Of a DNA stretch of 64,000 bases, positions 16,649 to 24,849 are shown piece after piece. The stretch lies in the NCBI RefSeq assembly GCF_010548275.1, contig NZ_JAAGLT010000034.1, forward strand, positions 1-64,000, given 5' to 3'. This stretch comes from Streptomyces sp. SID12488 (GTDB lineage Bacteria; Actinomycetota; Actinomycetes; Streptomycetales; Streptomycetaceae). Under the pieces are notes generated by a model, which saw only the letters and a list, made by a program, of their open reading frames with translations, was not told the DNA's origin and made no database searches. Numbering within the stretch: the stretch's first letter is position 1; every line of letters starts with the position of its first letter. The position numbers and the translations under genes were made by a program.

Positions 16649-18310
16649 TCAGTTGCCGCCGGAGGAGCCCAGGACGAGGGAGATCGTCCGTTGCCCGCCA
16701 CCGCGCAGCAGGGACAGTTCCAGTCGGTCGCCGGGGCGGTGGGCGCGGATCCTGACGATCAGTTCCTCGCCGGAGTGGACGCGCCGGCCGTCGACCGCGG
16801 TGACGATGTCGCCGGCTCGCAGTCCCGCCCGGTCGCCGGGGCCGCCCTTGGTAACCGGAGGCTCGCCGTCGTTGCCCTGCGTGCCCACGCGGGCGCCGTC
16901 GCCGTCGTAGTCCATGTCGAGGGTGACGCCGATGACGGGGTGGGTCGCCCTGCCGGTGTTGATCAGTTCCTCGGCGACGCGCTTGCCCTGGTTGACGGGG
17001 ATGGCGAACCCGAGCCCGATCGAACCGGCCTGTGTGCCGTCCAGCCCCGAACCGCCGTCGGCGGAACGGATCGCGGAGTTGATCCCGACGACTCTGGCCT
17101 CGGCGTCGAGCAGCGGCCCGCCGGAGTTGCCCGGGTTGATGGACGCGTCGGTCTGGAGCGCGTCGACGTACGACACGTCGCTCCCGTCCCCGCTCCCGCC
17201 CCCGGCGGTGATGGGCCGTTCCTTGGCGCTGATGATCCCGGAGGTGACGGTGTTGGCGAGGTCGAAGGGGGCCCCGATGGCGACGACGGGATCGCCGACC
17301 GCCACGTTGTCGGAGTTTCCGAGGACCACGGGCCGGAGCCCGTCGACGCCGCTCACCCTGACGACGGCGAGGTCGTATCCGCTGTCCCGTCCGACGACCT
17401 CGGCCTCGGCACTCTCGCCGCCGCTGAACGTCACCGTCACCTTGCCGTCCGCACCGGCGGCCTCGACGACGTGGTTGTTGGTGAGGATGTGTCCCCGGCC
17501 GTCGAGCACGAACCCCGTTCCGGTGCCTTCGGCGCCGCCGCCGCGCACATGCAGTGTCACCACGCTGGGCAGCGCCCGCGCGGCGATCCCGGCCACGCTG
17601 TCCGGGGCCCGCCCGACGGAGGCGTCCCTCCCGGCCTGCGACAGCTGAATGCGGTCGCCGTCGCCGTCATGGCGTTCCAGATAGGTCCCGACGGCGCCAC
17701 CGATGCCCCCGGAGAACAGGGCGAGCACCAAGGCCCCGGCGACCAGCCCACGCTTCCGCGCCCCCGGTCGGCCGCCGACGGAGGCGGCTCCGTTCCGCTG
17801 GAGGGCGGAAGGGGCCACGGGCGCCCAGGGGTCGTAGCGGCGCCAGGGGTCTTCGGTGGGCGTCAGCGGCTCCGGTACGGCCGTACCGTGCGCCGGGGTC
17901 ACCACGGGGTGCTGGACCGGCGGAGCGGGCGCCCAGGGGCCGGGATGGCCGTACGGCGGGGTGCTGTAGGGATCGGGGTCGTGCAGGGGCGCGGGGTCCG
18001 CCTCGACGGCCGGTACGGGCTCGGGCGTCGCTATGGGCAGCGGCAGTTCGAAGTCCCCGTCCTCACCGGCGTCCTCTTCGGCTCCACCCTCGGCAGGATC
18101 GGGCACCGTTCGGGGCCGCTCGAGTTGGAAGTCACCCCCGAAGTCAGCTCCGGCTCCCGCTCCGGCCGAGCTCGCCCCGGACTCTCCCTCACCGGGAGCC
18201 GGAGCGGAGGCCGGAGCCTCCTGGCCGGAGGTCGAAGCGTCCTGACCGGGCGCCGATTGCCCGCTGGGCCGGTTCCACCAGTTGGCCTTCGCGGGCTTCC
18301 CCTCGTCCAT
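16649..18310 (-). CDS. htrA: HtrA/DegP-like membrane-anchored serine protease
   Basis: A 553-aa protease. A disordered Pro/Glu-rich cytoplasmic part (about 1-200) is followed by one membrane helix (GLVAGALVLALFSGGIGGA). The trypsin-like domain comes next: His in LTNNHVVEA, Asp in GYDLAVVRV, Ser in NPGNSGGPLL. A C-terminal PDZ domain ends in ISLVLGSSGGN. It degrades or refolds damaged exported proteins outside the membrane. ATG 18310 has GGGGAG upstream and is preferred to the longer frame. The sigE-anti-sigma-htrA order suggests envelope-stress control. Confidence 0.92.
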   Translation of the reverse strand: MDEGKPAKANWWNRPSGQSAPGQDASTSGQEAPASAPAPGEGESGASSAGAGAGADFGGDFQLERPRTVPDPAEGGAEEDAGEDGDFELPLPIATPEPVPAVEADPAPLHDPDPYSTPPYGHPGPWAPAPPVQHPVVTPAHGTAVPEPLTPTEDPWRRYDPWAPVAPSALQRNGAASVGGRPGARKRGLVAGALVLALFSGGIGGAVGTYLERHDGDGDRIQLSQAGRDASVGRAPDSVAGIAARALPSVVTLHVRGGGAEGTGTGFVLDGRGHILTNNHVVEAAGADGKVTVTFSGGESAEAEVVGRDSGYDLAVVRVSGVDGLRPVVLGNSDNVAVGDPVVAIGAPFDLANTVTSGIISAKERPITAGGGSGDGSDVSYVDALQTDASINPGNSGGPLLDAEARVVGINSAIRSADGGSGLDGTQAGSIGLGFAIPVNQGKRVAEELINTGRATHPVIGVTLDMDYDGDGARVGTQGNDGEPPVTKGGPGDRAGLRAGDIVTAVDGRRVHSGEELIVRIRAHRPGDRLELSLLRGGGQRTISLVLGSSGGN

Positions 18311-18451
18311 GCTCTCCCCACACCTGGCCCGCCTGACGGCTCGTCGGCGGTTACCGAGGGCCGCTGTCGCGCGAACCACCGCTCCGCCGACCGCCGTTGA
18401 GCGGACCGCCGATGCGCGGTCCGCTCCTCGGATTCAACCAGGTTCGTGGGG

Positions 18452-19465
18452 TCAGCGGACGGTGTCCGACGGGGACGTGGACGCGGACGGTGAGGGGGAC
18501 GCGTCGGGCGCCGGTGTCGTGAGCAGGCCCCGCACCGCCGTCTCGGGCGCCGTCGACCAGGAGGTCAGGGTGATCTCCGGGGACGCCGGCGGGCGTATGA
18601 GCGGGGACAGCACCGCGGCGGCGGCCACGACCGGCGCGGTCAGCTGATGCATGGCCGCCCGCTCCCGCTCGCGGACCCCTGAGGAGGGTGCCGGGATGCC
18701 CGGCAGCAGTGGCGCGGACACCTCCGTCGGCGCCGCCGGCGTCCGTCCGAACGTCCCCTGCCCCAGTCCCTGCGAGAACAGTGGACCGACCGAACGGCGC
18801 CGCTGGCTGTCAGGAGCCGTCGAGGTCCCACCACCCTGCGGACGCATCGGCGTCACATTGCTGCCCCCGGAAGTGCCCCGGGCGTCCGTCGTGTCACCGG
18901 GAACGCCCGTCGACACCCCGCCCAGCGCGATGGCGGCGATCGACACCGCACCGGCGGCGGCGAACGCGAACCGCAGGCCGCGCGAGGACGACCGGTCGGC
19001 ATAGTGACGCCCGACCTCGTGGATACGGAAGCCCCGGCCCGGAGCGGGCGGGAGTACGGAGGTGTGGGGCCGGGCGGGAACGTATCCGAACCCCTCCCCC
19101 CTCACCCCGAAGGCTCCTGAGCCGATTCCTGGGCTGCCGGGGAATCCGGAGAGTCCGTCGGTGAATCCTCCCCCGCCCAGCGGGGAGTCGCCGGAGTCGG
19201 AATCGCCTCCTCCGGGCAGGCCCTGGAGGCGGGCCAGGAAGCTCTCGGAGGGCGGTGGCGGGGCCATCTCCGCGAAGACGTTCTTCAGACGGCGCTGTGC
19301 GTCGGCCTCGGCCTTGCACTTCGCGCAGGTGGCCAGGTGCGCCAGGACGCGTTCACGCGTCTCATGACCGAGTTCTCCGTCCACGAGGGCGGAGAGCCGG
19401 TCTCCCAGATGCTGCTCGGCGAGGCGACGCTCGGCAGAGGCAGAGTACGGCTGTGATGCGCTCAC
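18452..19465 (-). CDS. Anti-sigma factor with zinc-binding (ZAS) domain, RseA-like
   Basis: A 337-aa protein whose start GTG overlaps the sigE stop (GTGA). The N-terminal ZAS domain contains LAHLATCAKCKAEADAQ (H-x3-C-x2-C), the zinc motif of redox-sensitive anti-sigma factors. One membrane helix (FAFAAAGAVSIAAIALGG) is near residue 190. The rest, Pro/Ser/Thr-rich, would be outside the cell. It is expected to bind and hold SigE until stress. GGAGG lies about 15 nt upstream of the start. It corresponds to RseA in M. tuberculosis. Confidence 0.88.
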   Translation of the reverse strand: MSASQPYSASAERRLAEQHLGDRLSALVDGELGHETRERVLAHLATCAKCKAEADAQRRLKNVFAEMAPPPPSESFLARLQGLPGGGDSDSGDSPLGGGGFTDGLSGFPGSPGIGSGAFGVRGEGFGYVPARPHTSVLPPAPGRGFRIHEVGRHYADRSSSRGLRFAFAAAGAVSIAAIALGGVSTGVPGDTTDARGTSGGSNVTPMRPQGGGTSTAPDSQRRRSVGPLFSQGLGQGTFGRTPAAPTEVSAPLLPGIPAPSSGVRERERAAMHQLTAPVVAAAAVLSPLIRPPASPEITLTSWSTAPETAVRGLLTTPAPDASPSPSASTSPSDTVR

Positions 19466-20235
19466 GCGGTCGCGCCCCCTCCTCCCAGCGCGGCCACCCG
19501 TGGCACCGCGAAGCGGCGCTCGGCACGGGCCTCCGGAGAGCGGTGCGCGAGGGCCTTGCGGAGCTGGGAGCGGCCTCGGTGGATACGGGAGCGGACGGTG
19601 CCGAGCTTCACGCCGAGAGTCGCGGCGATCTCCTCGTACGACAGTCCCTCGATGTCGCACAGGACGACGGCGGCGCGGAACTCCGGCGCCAGCGTGTCCA
19701 GCGCCTGCTGGACGTCCGCGTCGAAGTGCGCGTCGTTGAAGACCTGCTGCGGGGACGGCTCACGGCTGGGCAGGCGCTCGGCCGCGTCGTCGCCGAGGGC
19801 GTCGAAGCGGATGCGCTGCTTGCGGCGGACCATGTCCAGGAAGAGGTTGGTAGTGATGCGGTGCAGCCAGCCCTCGAAGGTGCCGGGCGTGTACGTCGAC
19901 AGCGAGCGGAAGACGCGGACGAAGACCTCCTGCGTGAGGTCCTCGGCGTCGTGCTGGTTGCCCGTCAGGCGGTATGCCAGGCGGTAGACGCGGCCGCTGT
20001 GCGTGCTGACGATCTCCTCCCACGAGGGCGGAGTCCACGCCTGCCCGTCCGCGTCGGTGGAGAAGGTCGCGGTCTGGGCTCGGTCAGCGGCATGGCTCGG
20101 GTCAGCAGCAGTCTTGTTCACGGATCTCGGCCTACCCGCTGATCCGAGAAGGCGCCGCAGCGCTCCTCCCCGATCCACAGGTGCAGCCGCACCTCCCCTG
20201 TCGGCTCTGGCGGTGTCCAGTGGAGTCCCTACCAT
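19462..20235 (-). CDS. sigE: ECF RNA polymerase sigma factor SigE
   Basis: A 257-aa ECF sigma factor. Region 2 (VYRLAYRLTGNQHDAEDLTQ) and the -10-binding helix (GWLHRITTNLFLDMVRRKQR) come first. Region 4 with its helix-turn-helix (LSYEEIAATLGVKLGTVRSR) follows. ATG 20235 was chosen because GAGGTGG lies just upstream; the frame is open 48 codons further. The N-terminal 80 residues are poorly conserved. It forms an operon with its anti-sigma gene through a GTGA overlap. The order sigE-rseA-htrA-tatB points to cell-envelope stress. This is the mycobacterial SigE type; it differs from the S. coelicolor protein traditionally called sigma-E. Confidence 0.88.
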   Translation of the reverse strand: MVGTPLDTARADRGGAAAPVDRGGALRRLLGSAGRPRSVNKTAADPSHAADRAQTATFSTDADGQAWTPPSWEEIVSTHSGRVYRLAYRLTGNQHDAEDLTQEVFVRVFRSLSTYTPGTFEGWLHRITTNLFLDMVRRKQRIRFDALGDDAAERLPSREPSPQQVFNDAHFDADVQQALDTLAPEFRAAVVLCDIEGLSYEEIAATLGVKLGTVRSRIHRGRSQLRKALAHRSPEARAERRFAVPRVAALGGGGATA

Positions 20236-20500
20236 AGCCACCTCGCCCGTTAGCTCCGGATAAGCGGTTTTCTGAGAAATTGATGTGCGCCGATCCGGCT
20301 CCCACGGCCGCTCAAGCACCTGCACCGACTCCGTATTAACCGTGTACTCCGTGTGCCGGCCCATCCGCTGATCCCCCATGTCGTCGTCCCGCTCCGCACC
20401 ACCTCGTCCCGCACCCCTCTAAACGACTGGTCCCATCAGCGGGTTCCCGGGCGCAACGGATACAGTCACGCCCAGGCAACCGCGGGGACAGGAGAGGGTC

Positions 20501-21133
20501 ATTACCGGCAACCGGCAGACGAGCTGGGCGTTCGCCGACGCCTTTGTCGCCGAGGACGAAGCACTGCGCTGGGCCCGTGACCGGGCCCGCGAGGCAGGGC
20601 TGCGCTCAGTGGCGCCCAGCACGGGCGCCGCGCTACGGCTGCTGGCCGCCTCGGTGGACGCGAAGTCGGTGGCGGAGATCGGGACCGGGACGGGCGTCTC
20701 GGGGATGTATCTCCTGCAGGGCATGCGCCCGGACGGGGTCCTGACGACCGTCGACCCCGAGCCGGACCACCAGCAGTTCGCCCGCCAGGCCTTCCGGGCG
20801 TCCGGCTTCGCCAGCAACCGCGCCCGCTTCATCCCCGGCCGCGCCCTGGACGTGCTGCCCAGGCTCGCGGACGCGGGCTACGACCTCGTCTTCTGCGACG
20901 GCGACCGGCTGGAGTGCCTCGACTATCTAGCTGAATCGTTGCGTCTGCTCCGTACGGGTGGCCTGGTGGTTTTCGAGGGCGTGTTCGCCAACGGCAGGAC
21001 CGTCGACGCGGGGCCCCAGCCCACCGAGGTCATACGACTGCGGGAGCTGCTGCGCGCGGTGCGCGAGAGCCAGGAACTGGTGCCGTCCCTGCTGCCCGTG
21101 GGCGACGGCCTGCTGTGCGCGGTCAAGCGCTGA
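20501..21133 (+). CDS. O-methyltransferase (SAM-dependent), non-canonical start
   Basis: A class I SAM-dependent O-methyltransferase of about 210 aa. AEIGTGTGVSG is the SAM-binding motif I, TTVDPEP motif II, and GYDLVFCDGD the metal-binding region. Family members usually begin about 40 residues before motif I, with TGNRQTSWAFADAFVAEDEA present here at 20504. No ATG, GTG or TTG lies between the in-frame stop at 20420 and 20609, so the GTG at 20609 would cut off conserved residues. ATT at 20501 has AGGAG 6 nt upstream and is the best candidate. Divergent from sigE, as in M. tuberculosis Rv1220c. Confidence 0.75.
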   Translation: MTGNRQTSWAFADAFVAEDEALRWARDRAREAGLRSVAPSTGAALRLLAASVDAKSVAEIGTGTGVSGMYLLQGMRPDGVLTTVDPEPDHQQFARQAFRASGFASNRARFIPGRALDVLPRLADAGYDLVFCDGDRLECLDYLAESLRLLRTGGLVVFEGVFANGRTVDAGPQPTEVIRLRELLRAVRESQELVPSLLPVGDGLLCAVKR

Positions 21134-21256
21134 GCCCTTGCGGCCCGCAGCGTACGGACGGCGGAACGGACGCCGGAAACGGACGGCAGAACAGTGCCCC
21201 GGCACCGTACGTTCACGATGCCGGGGCAGCTGAAAGGGTATGGACGCGTCCGCGCG

Positions 21257-21424
21257 TCAGCCGACGACCTTCTTGAGGGCATCGCCCAGCGCGTCGGCCT
21301 CGTCAGGGGTCAGCTCGACGACGAGTCGACCGCCGCCTTCGAGCGGAACTCGCATGACAATGCCCCGCCCCTCCTTTGTCACCTCGAGCGGGCCATCGCC
21401 CGTCCGCGGCTTCATGGCCGCCAT
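21257..21424 (-). CDS. DUF3117 family protein, 55 aa
   Basis: A 55-residue protein, MAAMKPRTGDGPLEVTKEGR at the N-terminus, ending in DEADALGDALKKVVG. It is one beta-meander with a C-terminal helix and matches the actinobacterial DUF3117 family (M. tuberculosis Rv1211). AGGAAGGGG precedes the ATG by 7 nt. The function is unknown. Confidence 0.9.
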   Translation of the reverse strand: MAAMKPRTGDGPLEVTKEGRGIVMRVPLEGGGRLVVELTPDEADALGDALKKVVG

Positions 21425-21751
21425 GCTCGTTCCCCTTCCTGAAACCAGCTCATCGTCGCCGACGGCCCCTTAGGAGGGCACGCGCTTCCCCCAATGAGAG
21501 GCACGTCACCGGCATCGAACACATTGCTTCCCAGCCATTATCCCGCATCTCAGGACCCTATGACCAACATCAGTCGGCATCGCTTGGGCAACGCGCGCGA
21601 TCAAAACCACTCAATTCGGCGATGTGACTGCGATACTTCGCCGCCGCGCGCACTTCTCGGCCGACCACGACCGATCCGGAATTCTTTGACGCAGGTCACA
21701 TGACCGGTCCTCTCCTGGGCGCATGATCTCCGCCATGCTGTCATGGGACGA

Positions 21752-21773
21752 CTGCGTACTGATCAGTACGCAG
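21752..21773. promoter_or_regulatory. 22-nt perfect palindrome, operator candidate for the enoyl-CoA hydratase gene
   Basis: The core TGCGTACTGATCAGTACGCA, extended by one C/G pair, is a perfect palindrome 33 bp before the ATG of the enoyl-CoA hydratase. Length and symmetry fit a TetR-family operator. In the rest of the 382-bp gap (21425-21806) I see no gene. Confidence 0.6.
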
Positions 21774-21806
21774 GCCGACGCAGCCGCGACACCGGAGGGG
21801 ACCCCC

Positions 21807-22610
21807 ATGGCCGACACCGTGCTCTACGAGGTGCACGACGGGCTGGCGACGATCACGCTGAACCGCCCCGAGGCGATGAACGCGCTGAGCATCGCGACCA
21901 AGGTCGCACTCCGCGAGGCGGTCCAGGCGGCGGCCACGGACGACGCCGTACGGGCCGTACTGCTGACCGCCGCCGGTGACCGGGCGTTCTGTGTCGGCCA
22001 GGACCTCAAGGAGCACATCGGGCTGCTGGCCGCCGACCGCGAGGCCGGCACGGGCCAGACCATGACGACGGTCCGCGAGCACTACAACCCCATCGTGCGG
22101 GCTCTGACGAGCATGCCCAAGCCGGTGGTGGCGGGCGTGAACGGCGTCGCGGCCGGGGCCGGTTTCGGCTTCGCGCTCGCCGCGGACTACCGGGTCGTCG
22201 CGGACACGGCGGCCTTCAACACGTCGTTCGCGGGCGTGGCGCTGACCGCCGACTCGGGCGTCTCCTGGACTCTCCCGCGCGTGGTGGGTCCCGGGCGTGC
22301 CGCCGACCTGCTCCTGTTCCCGCGCAGCATCAAGGCGCAGGAGGCGTACGAGCTGGGCATCGCGAACCGGGTCGTCCCCTCGGCGGAGCTGCGGGCCGAG
22401 GCCGAGAAGACGGCACGGGCCCTGGCCCACGGCCCCACGGTGGCCTACGCGGCCCTCAAGGAGGCCGTGGCCTACGGGTTCACCCACACCCTGGCCCAGA
22501 CGCTGGAGAAGGAGGACGAACTCCAGGCACGCGCGGGCGCGTCGGAGGACCACGCGATCGCGGTGCAGGCGTTCGTCAACAAGGAGAAGCCGAAGTACCT
22601 GGGCCGTTAG
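21807..22610 (+). CDS. Enoyl-CoA hydratase/isomerase family protein
   Basis: A 267-aa crotonase-fold enzyme. ITLNRPEAMNALS marks the N-terminus. The oxyanion-hole segment DRAFCVGQDLKEH near residue 65 and GVAAGAGFGFALAADYRV near residue 115 are typical. It probably hydrates or isomerises an enoyl-CoA; a PaaG-like role in phenylacetate or fatty-acid breakdown is possible but not decided. GGAGGGG lies 6 nt before ATG 21807. The palindrome just upstream suggests repression relieved by an acyl-CoA or aromatic effector. It is convergent with tag. Confidence 0.88.
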   Translation: MADTVLYEVHDGLATITLNRPEAMNALSIATKVALREAVQAAATDDAVRAVLLTAAGDRAFCVGQDLKEHIGLLAADREAGTGQTMTTVREHYNPIVRALTSMPKPVVAGVNGVAAGAGFGFALAADYRVVADTAAFNTSFAGVALTADSGVSWTLPRVVGPGRAADLLLFPRSIKAQEAYELGIANRVVPSAELRAEAEKTARALAHGPTVAYAALKEAVAYGFTHTLAQTLEKEDELQARAGASEDHAIAVQAFVNKEKPKYLGR

Positions 22611-22641
22611 TCCGGGGCGGGAGCACTGCCGGAGGCGTCCC

Positions 22642-23235
22642 TCACGGGGCGCTTCTCGCCGCGCACGTCTCCAGGTGGTCGTCCACCAACCCGCACGCCT
22701 GCATCAGCGCGTACGCCGTCGTCGGGCCCACGAAGCGCAGGCCCCGCTTCTTCAGGGCCTTCGACAGGGCCGTCGACTCCGGAGTGACCGCGGGGACGTC
22801 GGACAGGGTCCTGGGGACCGGACGGGTGACGGCGTCCGGGGCGTGGGACCAGATCAGCTCGTCCAGCTCCCCCGGGGCCCACCCGGTCAGCACGCGCGCG
22901 TTGGCGATCGTCGCGTCGACCTTCGCGCGGTTGCGGATGATGCCGGCGTCGGCGAGGAGCCGTTCGCGGTCGGCGTCCGTGAAGACCGCGACGGACGAGA
23001 TCTTGAAGTCGGCGAAGGCGGTACGGAAGCCTTCCCGGCGGCGCAGGATGGTGATCCAGGAGAGGCCGGACTGGAAGGCCTCCAGGGAGAGCCGCTCGAA
23101 GAGGGCGTCGTCGCCGTGGACCGGGCGGCCCCACTCCTCGTCGTGGTACGCCACGTAGTCCTCCGTGGACAGCGCCCAGGGGCAACGCAGCGCGCCGTCG
23201 GGGCCGGCCAGGGCCACGCCGACGGCGTCACTCAC
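22642..23235 (-). CDS. tag: DNA-3-methyladenine glycosylase I
   Basis: A 197-aa HhH base-excision glycosylase that removes 3-methyladenine from alkylated DNA. RCPWALSTEDYVAYHDEEWG supplies the zinc Cys and His near the N-terminus, and DDHLETC supplies the C-terminal zinc His and Cys. The catalytic-pocket segment FQSGLSWITILRRREGFR is intact. GTG 23235 overlaps the DivIVA-like stop (GTGA), with GAGGGG upstream, so the two are coupled. It corresponds to M. tuberculosis tagA. Confidence 0.93.
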   Translation of the reverse strand: MSDAVGVALAGPDGALRCPWALSTEDYVAYHDEEWGRPVHGDDALFERLSLEAFQSGLSWITILRRREGFRTAFADFKISSVAVFTDADRERLLADAGIIRNRAKVDATIANARVLTGWAPGELDELIWSHAPDAVTRPVPRTLSDVPAVTPESTALSKALKKRGLRFVGPTTAYALMQACGLVDDHLETCAARSAP

Positions 23236-23582
23236 TGCTCGTTCCCCTCGACCGGCTTGTCCATGATGACCCGCGGCGCGGCCTGGGCACCGGCCAGCGC
23301 GGACTCCAGGTCGTTGATACGGGCGTCCCGCTCGGCGAGTTCGGCACCGAGGCGGGTGAGCGCGTCGTCGACGTCCGACATGCGGTAGCCGCGGGCCGTG
23401 ACCGGGAACCTGAGGGACTCGACATCGCCGCGGCCGACGGGACGGTCGGGCGGCAGCAGGTCCTGGAGCCGCTCGGGCGCGACCTCCGGCAGAACGGCGC
23501 TCTCGCCGCCGCCCACCACTGCCAGCGTCACCGCGGTGACCACGACGGCGAGCGCGACGACCAGGAACAAGAACATCAACAT
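23232..23582 (-). CDS. DivIVA domain-containing membrane protein
   Basis: A 116-aa protein with one N-terminal membrane helix (MFLFLVVALAVVVTAVTLAV). A DivIVA-like segment follows (RFPVTARGYRMSDVDDALTRL), then a short coiled coil (LAERDARINDLESALA). It is far shorter than DivIVA itself and resembles M. tuberculosis Rv1209. It may localise to curved membrane; a function in growth or division is only inferred. ATG 23582 opens directly on the helix. It is coupled to tag and divergent from the DHPS gene. Confidence 0.85.
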   Translation of the reverse strand: MLMFLFLVVALAVVVTAVTLAVVGGGESAVLPEVAPERLQDLLPPDRPVGRGDVESLRFPVTARGYRMSDVDDALTRLGAELAERDARINDLESALAGAQAAPRVIMDKPVEGNEQ

Positions 23583-23612
23583 CGCTGGGTCCCCACGGGA
23601 TTCGGACGGATC

Positions 23613-23648
23613 GGGTTGATCGGGTTGATCGGGTTGATCGGGTTGATC
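23613..23648 (+). repeat. Four tandem 9-bp repeats GGGTTGATC
   Basis: Four exact copies occur head to tail in the gap between the divergent DivIVA-like and DHPS genes. The copy number is likely variable between strains and could alter promoter spacing. Confidence 0.9.
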
Positions 23649-23790
23649 GAAGTACCTGTGCCGATTGCGGCAGGGTCCGATCGTGCCATGCGAGTCTGGC
23701 AGTTATGGTCGCAGGCGGCCGAATACAGGGCTGATTGCCGGGCCGGGCACAGGAACGTACTGGGAGACGCACACGGTGAGGTCACAGCGG

Positions 23791-24651
23791 ATGCTCAGGC
23801 TGGGCAGGCGTGAGTTCGACACGCACGAGCCGGTGATCATGGCGATCGTGAACCGGACCCCGGACTCCTTCTACGACCAGGGAGCCACCTTCCGCGACGA
23901 GCCGGCGCTCGCGCGCGTCGAGCAGGCGGTGTCGGAGGGTGCCGCCATCATCGACATCGGCGGGGTGAAGGCGGGGCCGGGCGAAGAGGTGACGGCGGCG
24001 GAGGAGGCGCGGCGGACGGTCGGCTTCGTGGCGGAGGTGCGGCGCCGTTTCCCCGACGTGATCATCAGCGTGGACACCTGGCGGGCCGAGGTGGGCGAGG
24101 CCGTGTGCGAGGCCGGCGCGGATCTGCTGAACGACGCGTGGGGAGGCGTCGATCCGCGGCTCGCGGAGGTCGCGGGGCGGTATGGGGTGGGGCTGGTGTG
24201 CACGCACGCGGGCGGTGCGGAGCCTCGGACGCGTCCGCATCGGGTGGCGTACGAGGATGTCATGGCCGACATCCTGCGGGTGACCGTCGAGCTGGCCGAG
24301 CGGGCGGTCGCGCTGGGGGTGCCGCGGGAGTCGGTGATGATCGATCCCGGGCACGACTTCGGGAAGAACACGCGGCACAGCCTGGAGGCGACGCGGCGGC
24401 TGGGGGAGATGGTGGAGACGGGCTGGCCGGTGCTGGTGTCGCTGTCCAACAAGGACTTCGTGGGCGAGACGCTGGACAGGCCGGTGAAGGAACGCCTGGT
24501 GGGGACGCTGGCGACGACGGCGGTGTCAATGTGGCTGGGCGCGCGGGTGTACCGCGTCCACGAGGTCGCGGAGACCCGGCAGGTCCTGGACATGGTGACA
24601 TCGATCGCGGGCCACCGTCCCCCGACTGTGGCCCGCCGGGGGCTGGCGTAG
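23791..24651 (+). CDS. Dihydropteroate synthase-like protein (FolP2 type)
   Basis: A 286-aa TIM barrel of the pterin-binding family. The N-terminal IMAIVNRTPDSF matches DHPS. The loop-2 STRPG motif of functional DHPS, needed for p-aminobenzoate and sulfonamide binding, is replaced (GGVKAGPGEEV). NDAWGG replaces NDVSGG. The C-terminal YRVHEV and LSNKDFVG are DHPS-like. This agrees with the FolP2 group near tagA in M. tuberculosis, whose role is not classical folate synthesis. ATG 23791 is preferred; GTG 23776 is an alternative. It is convergent with the LOG gene. Confidence 0.85.
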   Translation: MLRLGRREFDTHEPVIMAIVNRTPDSFYDQGATFRDEPALARVEQAVSEGAAIIDIGGVKAGPGEEVTAAEEARRTVGFVAEVRRRFPDVIISVDTWRAEVGEAVCEAGADLLNDAWGGVDPRLAEVAGRYGVGLVCTHAGGAEPRTRPHRVAYEDVMADILRVTVELAERAVALGVPRESVMIDPGHDFGKNTRHSLEATRRLGEMVETGWPVLVSLSNKDFVGETLDRPVKERLVGTLATTAVSMWLGARVYRVHEVAETRQVLDMVTSIAGHRPPTVARRGLA

Positions 24652-24716
24652 GAGTTCTTCACCCCCGCCGCCCCTACCCGTCCCGTCCTCGGGGGCTCCG
24701 CCCCCGAACCCCCGCT

Positions 24717-24763
24717 CCTCAAACGCCGGAGAGGCTGATTTTCAGCCCGTCCGGCGTTTGAGG
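24717..24763. terminator. Long inverted repeat between convergent genes
   Basis: CCTCAAACGCCGGA (24717-24730) and TCCGGCGTTTGAGG (24750-24763) are exact reverse complements, enclosing a 19-nt loop that has its own AT-rich core. Two more hairpins flank it, at 24689-24707 and 24792-24816. The block separates convergent folP2 and LOG genes. This sequence type is dispersed through many Streptomyces genomes. Confidence 0.75.
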
Positions 24764-24849
24764 ACGAGGCCCCTTCAGGGCCGAAGCGGGGGTCTGGGGG
24801 CTGCAGGCCCCCAGACACGGCGAGAACCCATACCGCTCAAGCCCAGCGC

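Noticed and set aside
23613..23648. CRISPR-like array
   Set aside because: Nine-base units with no spacers; a simple tandem repeat.
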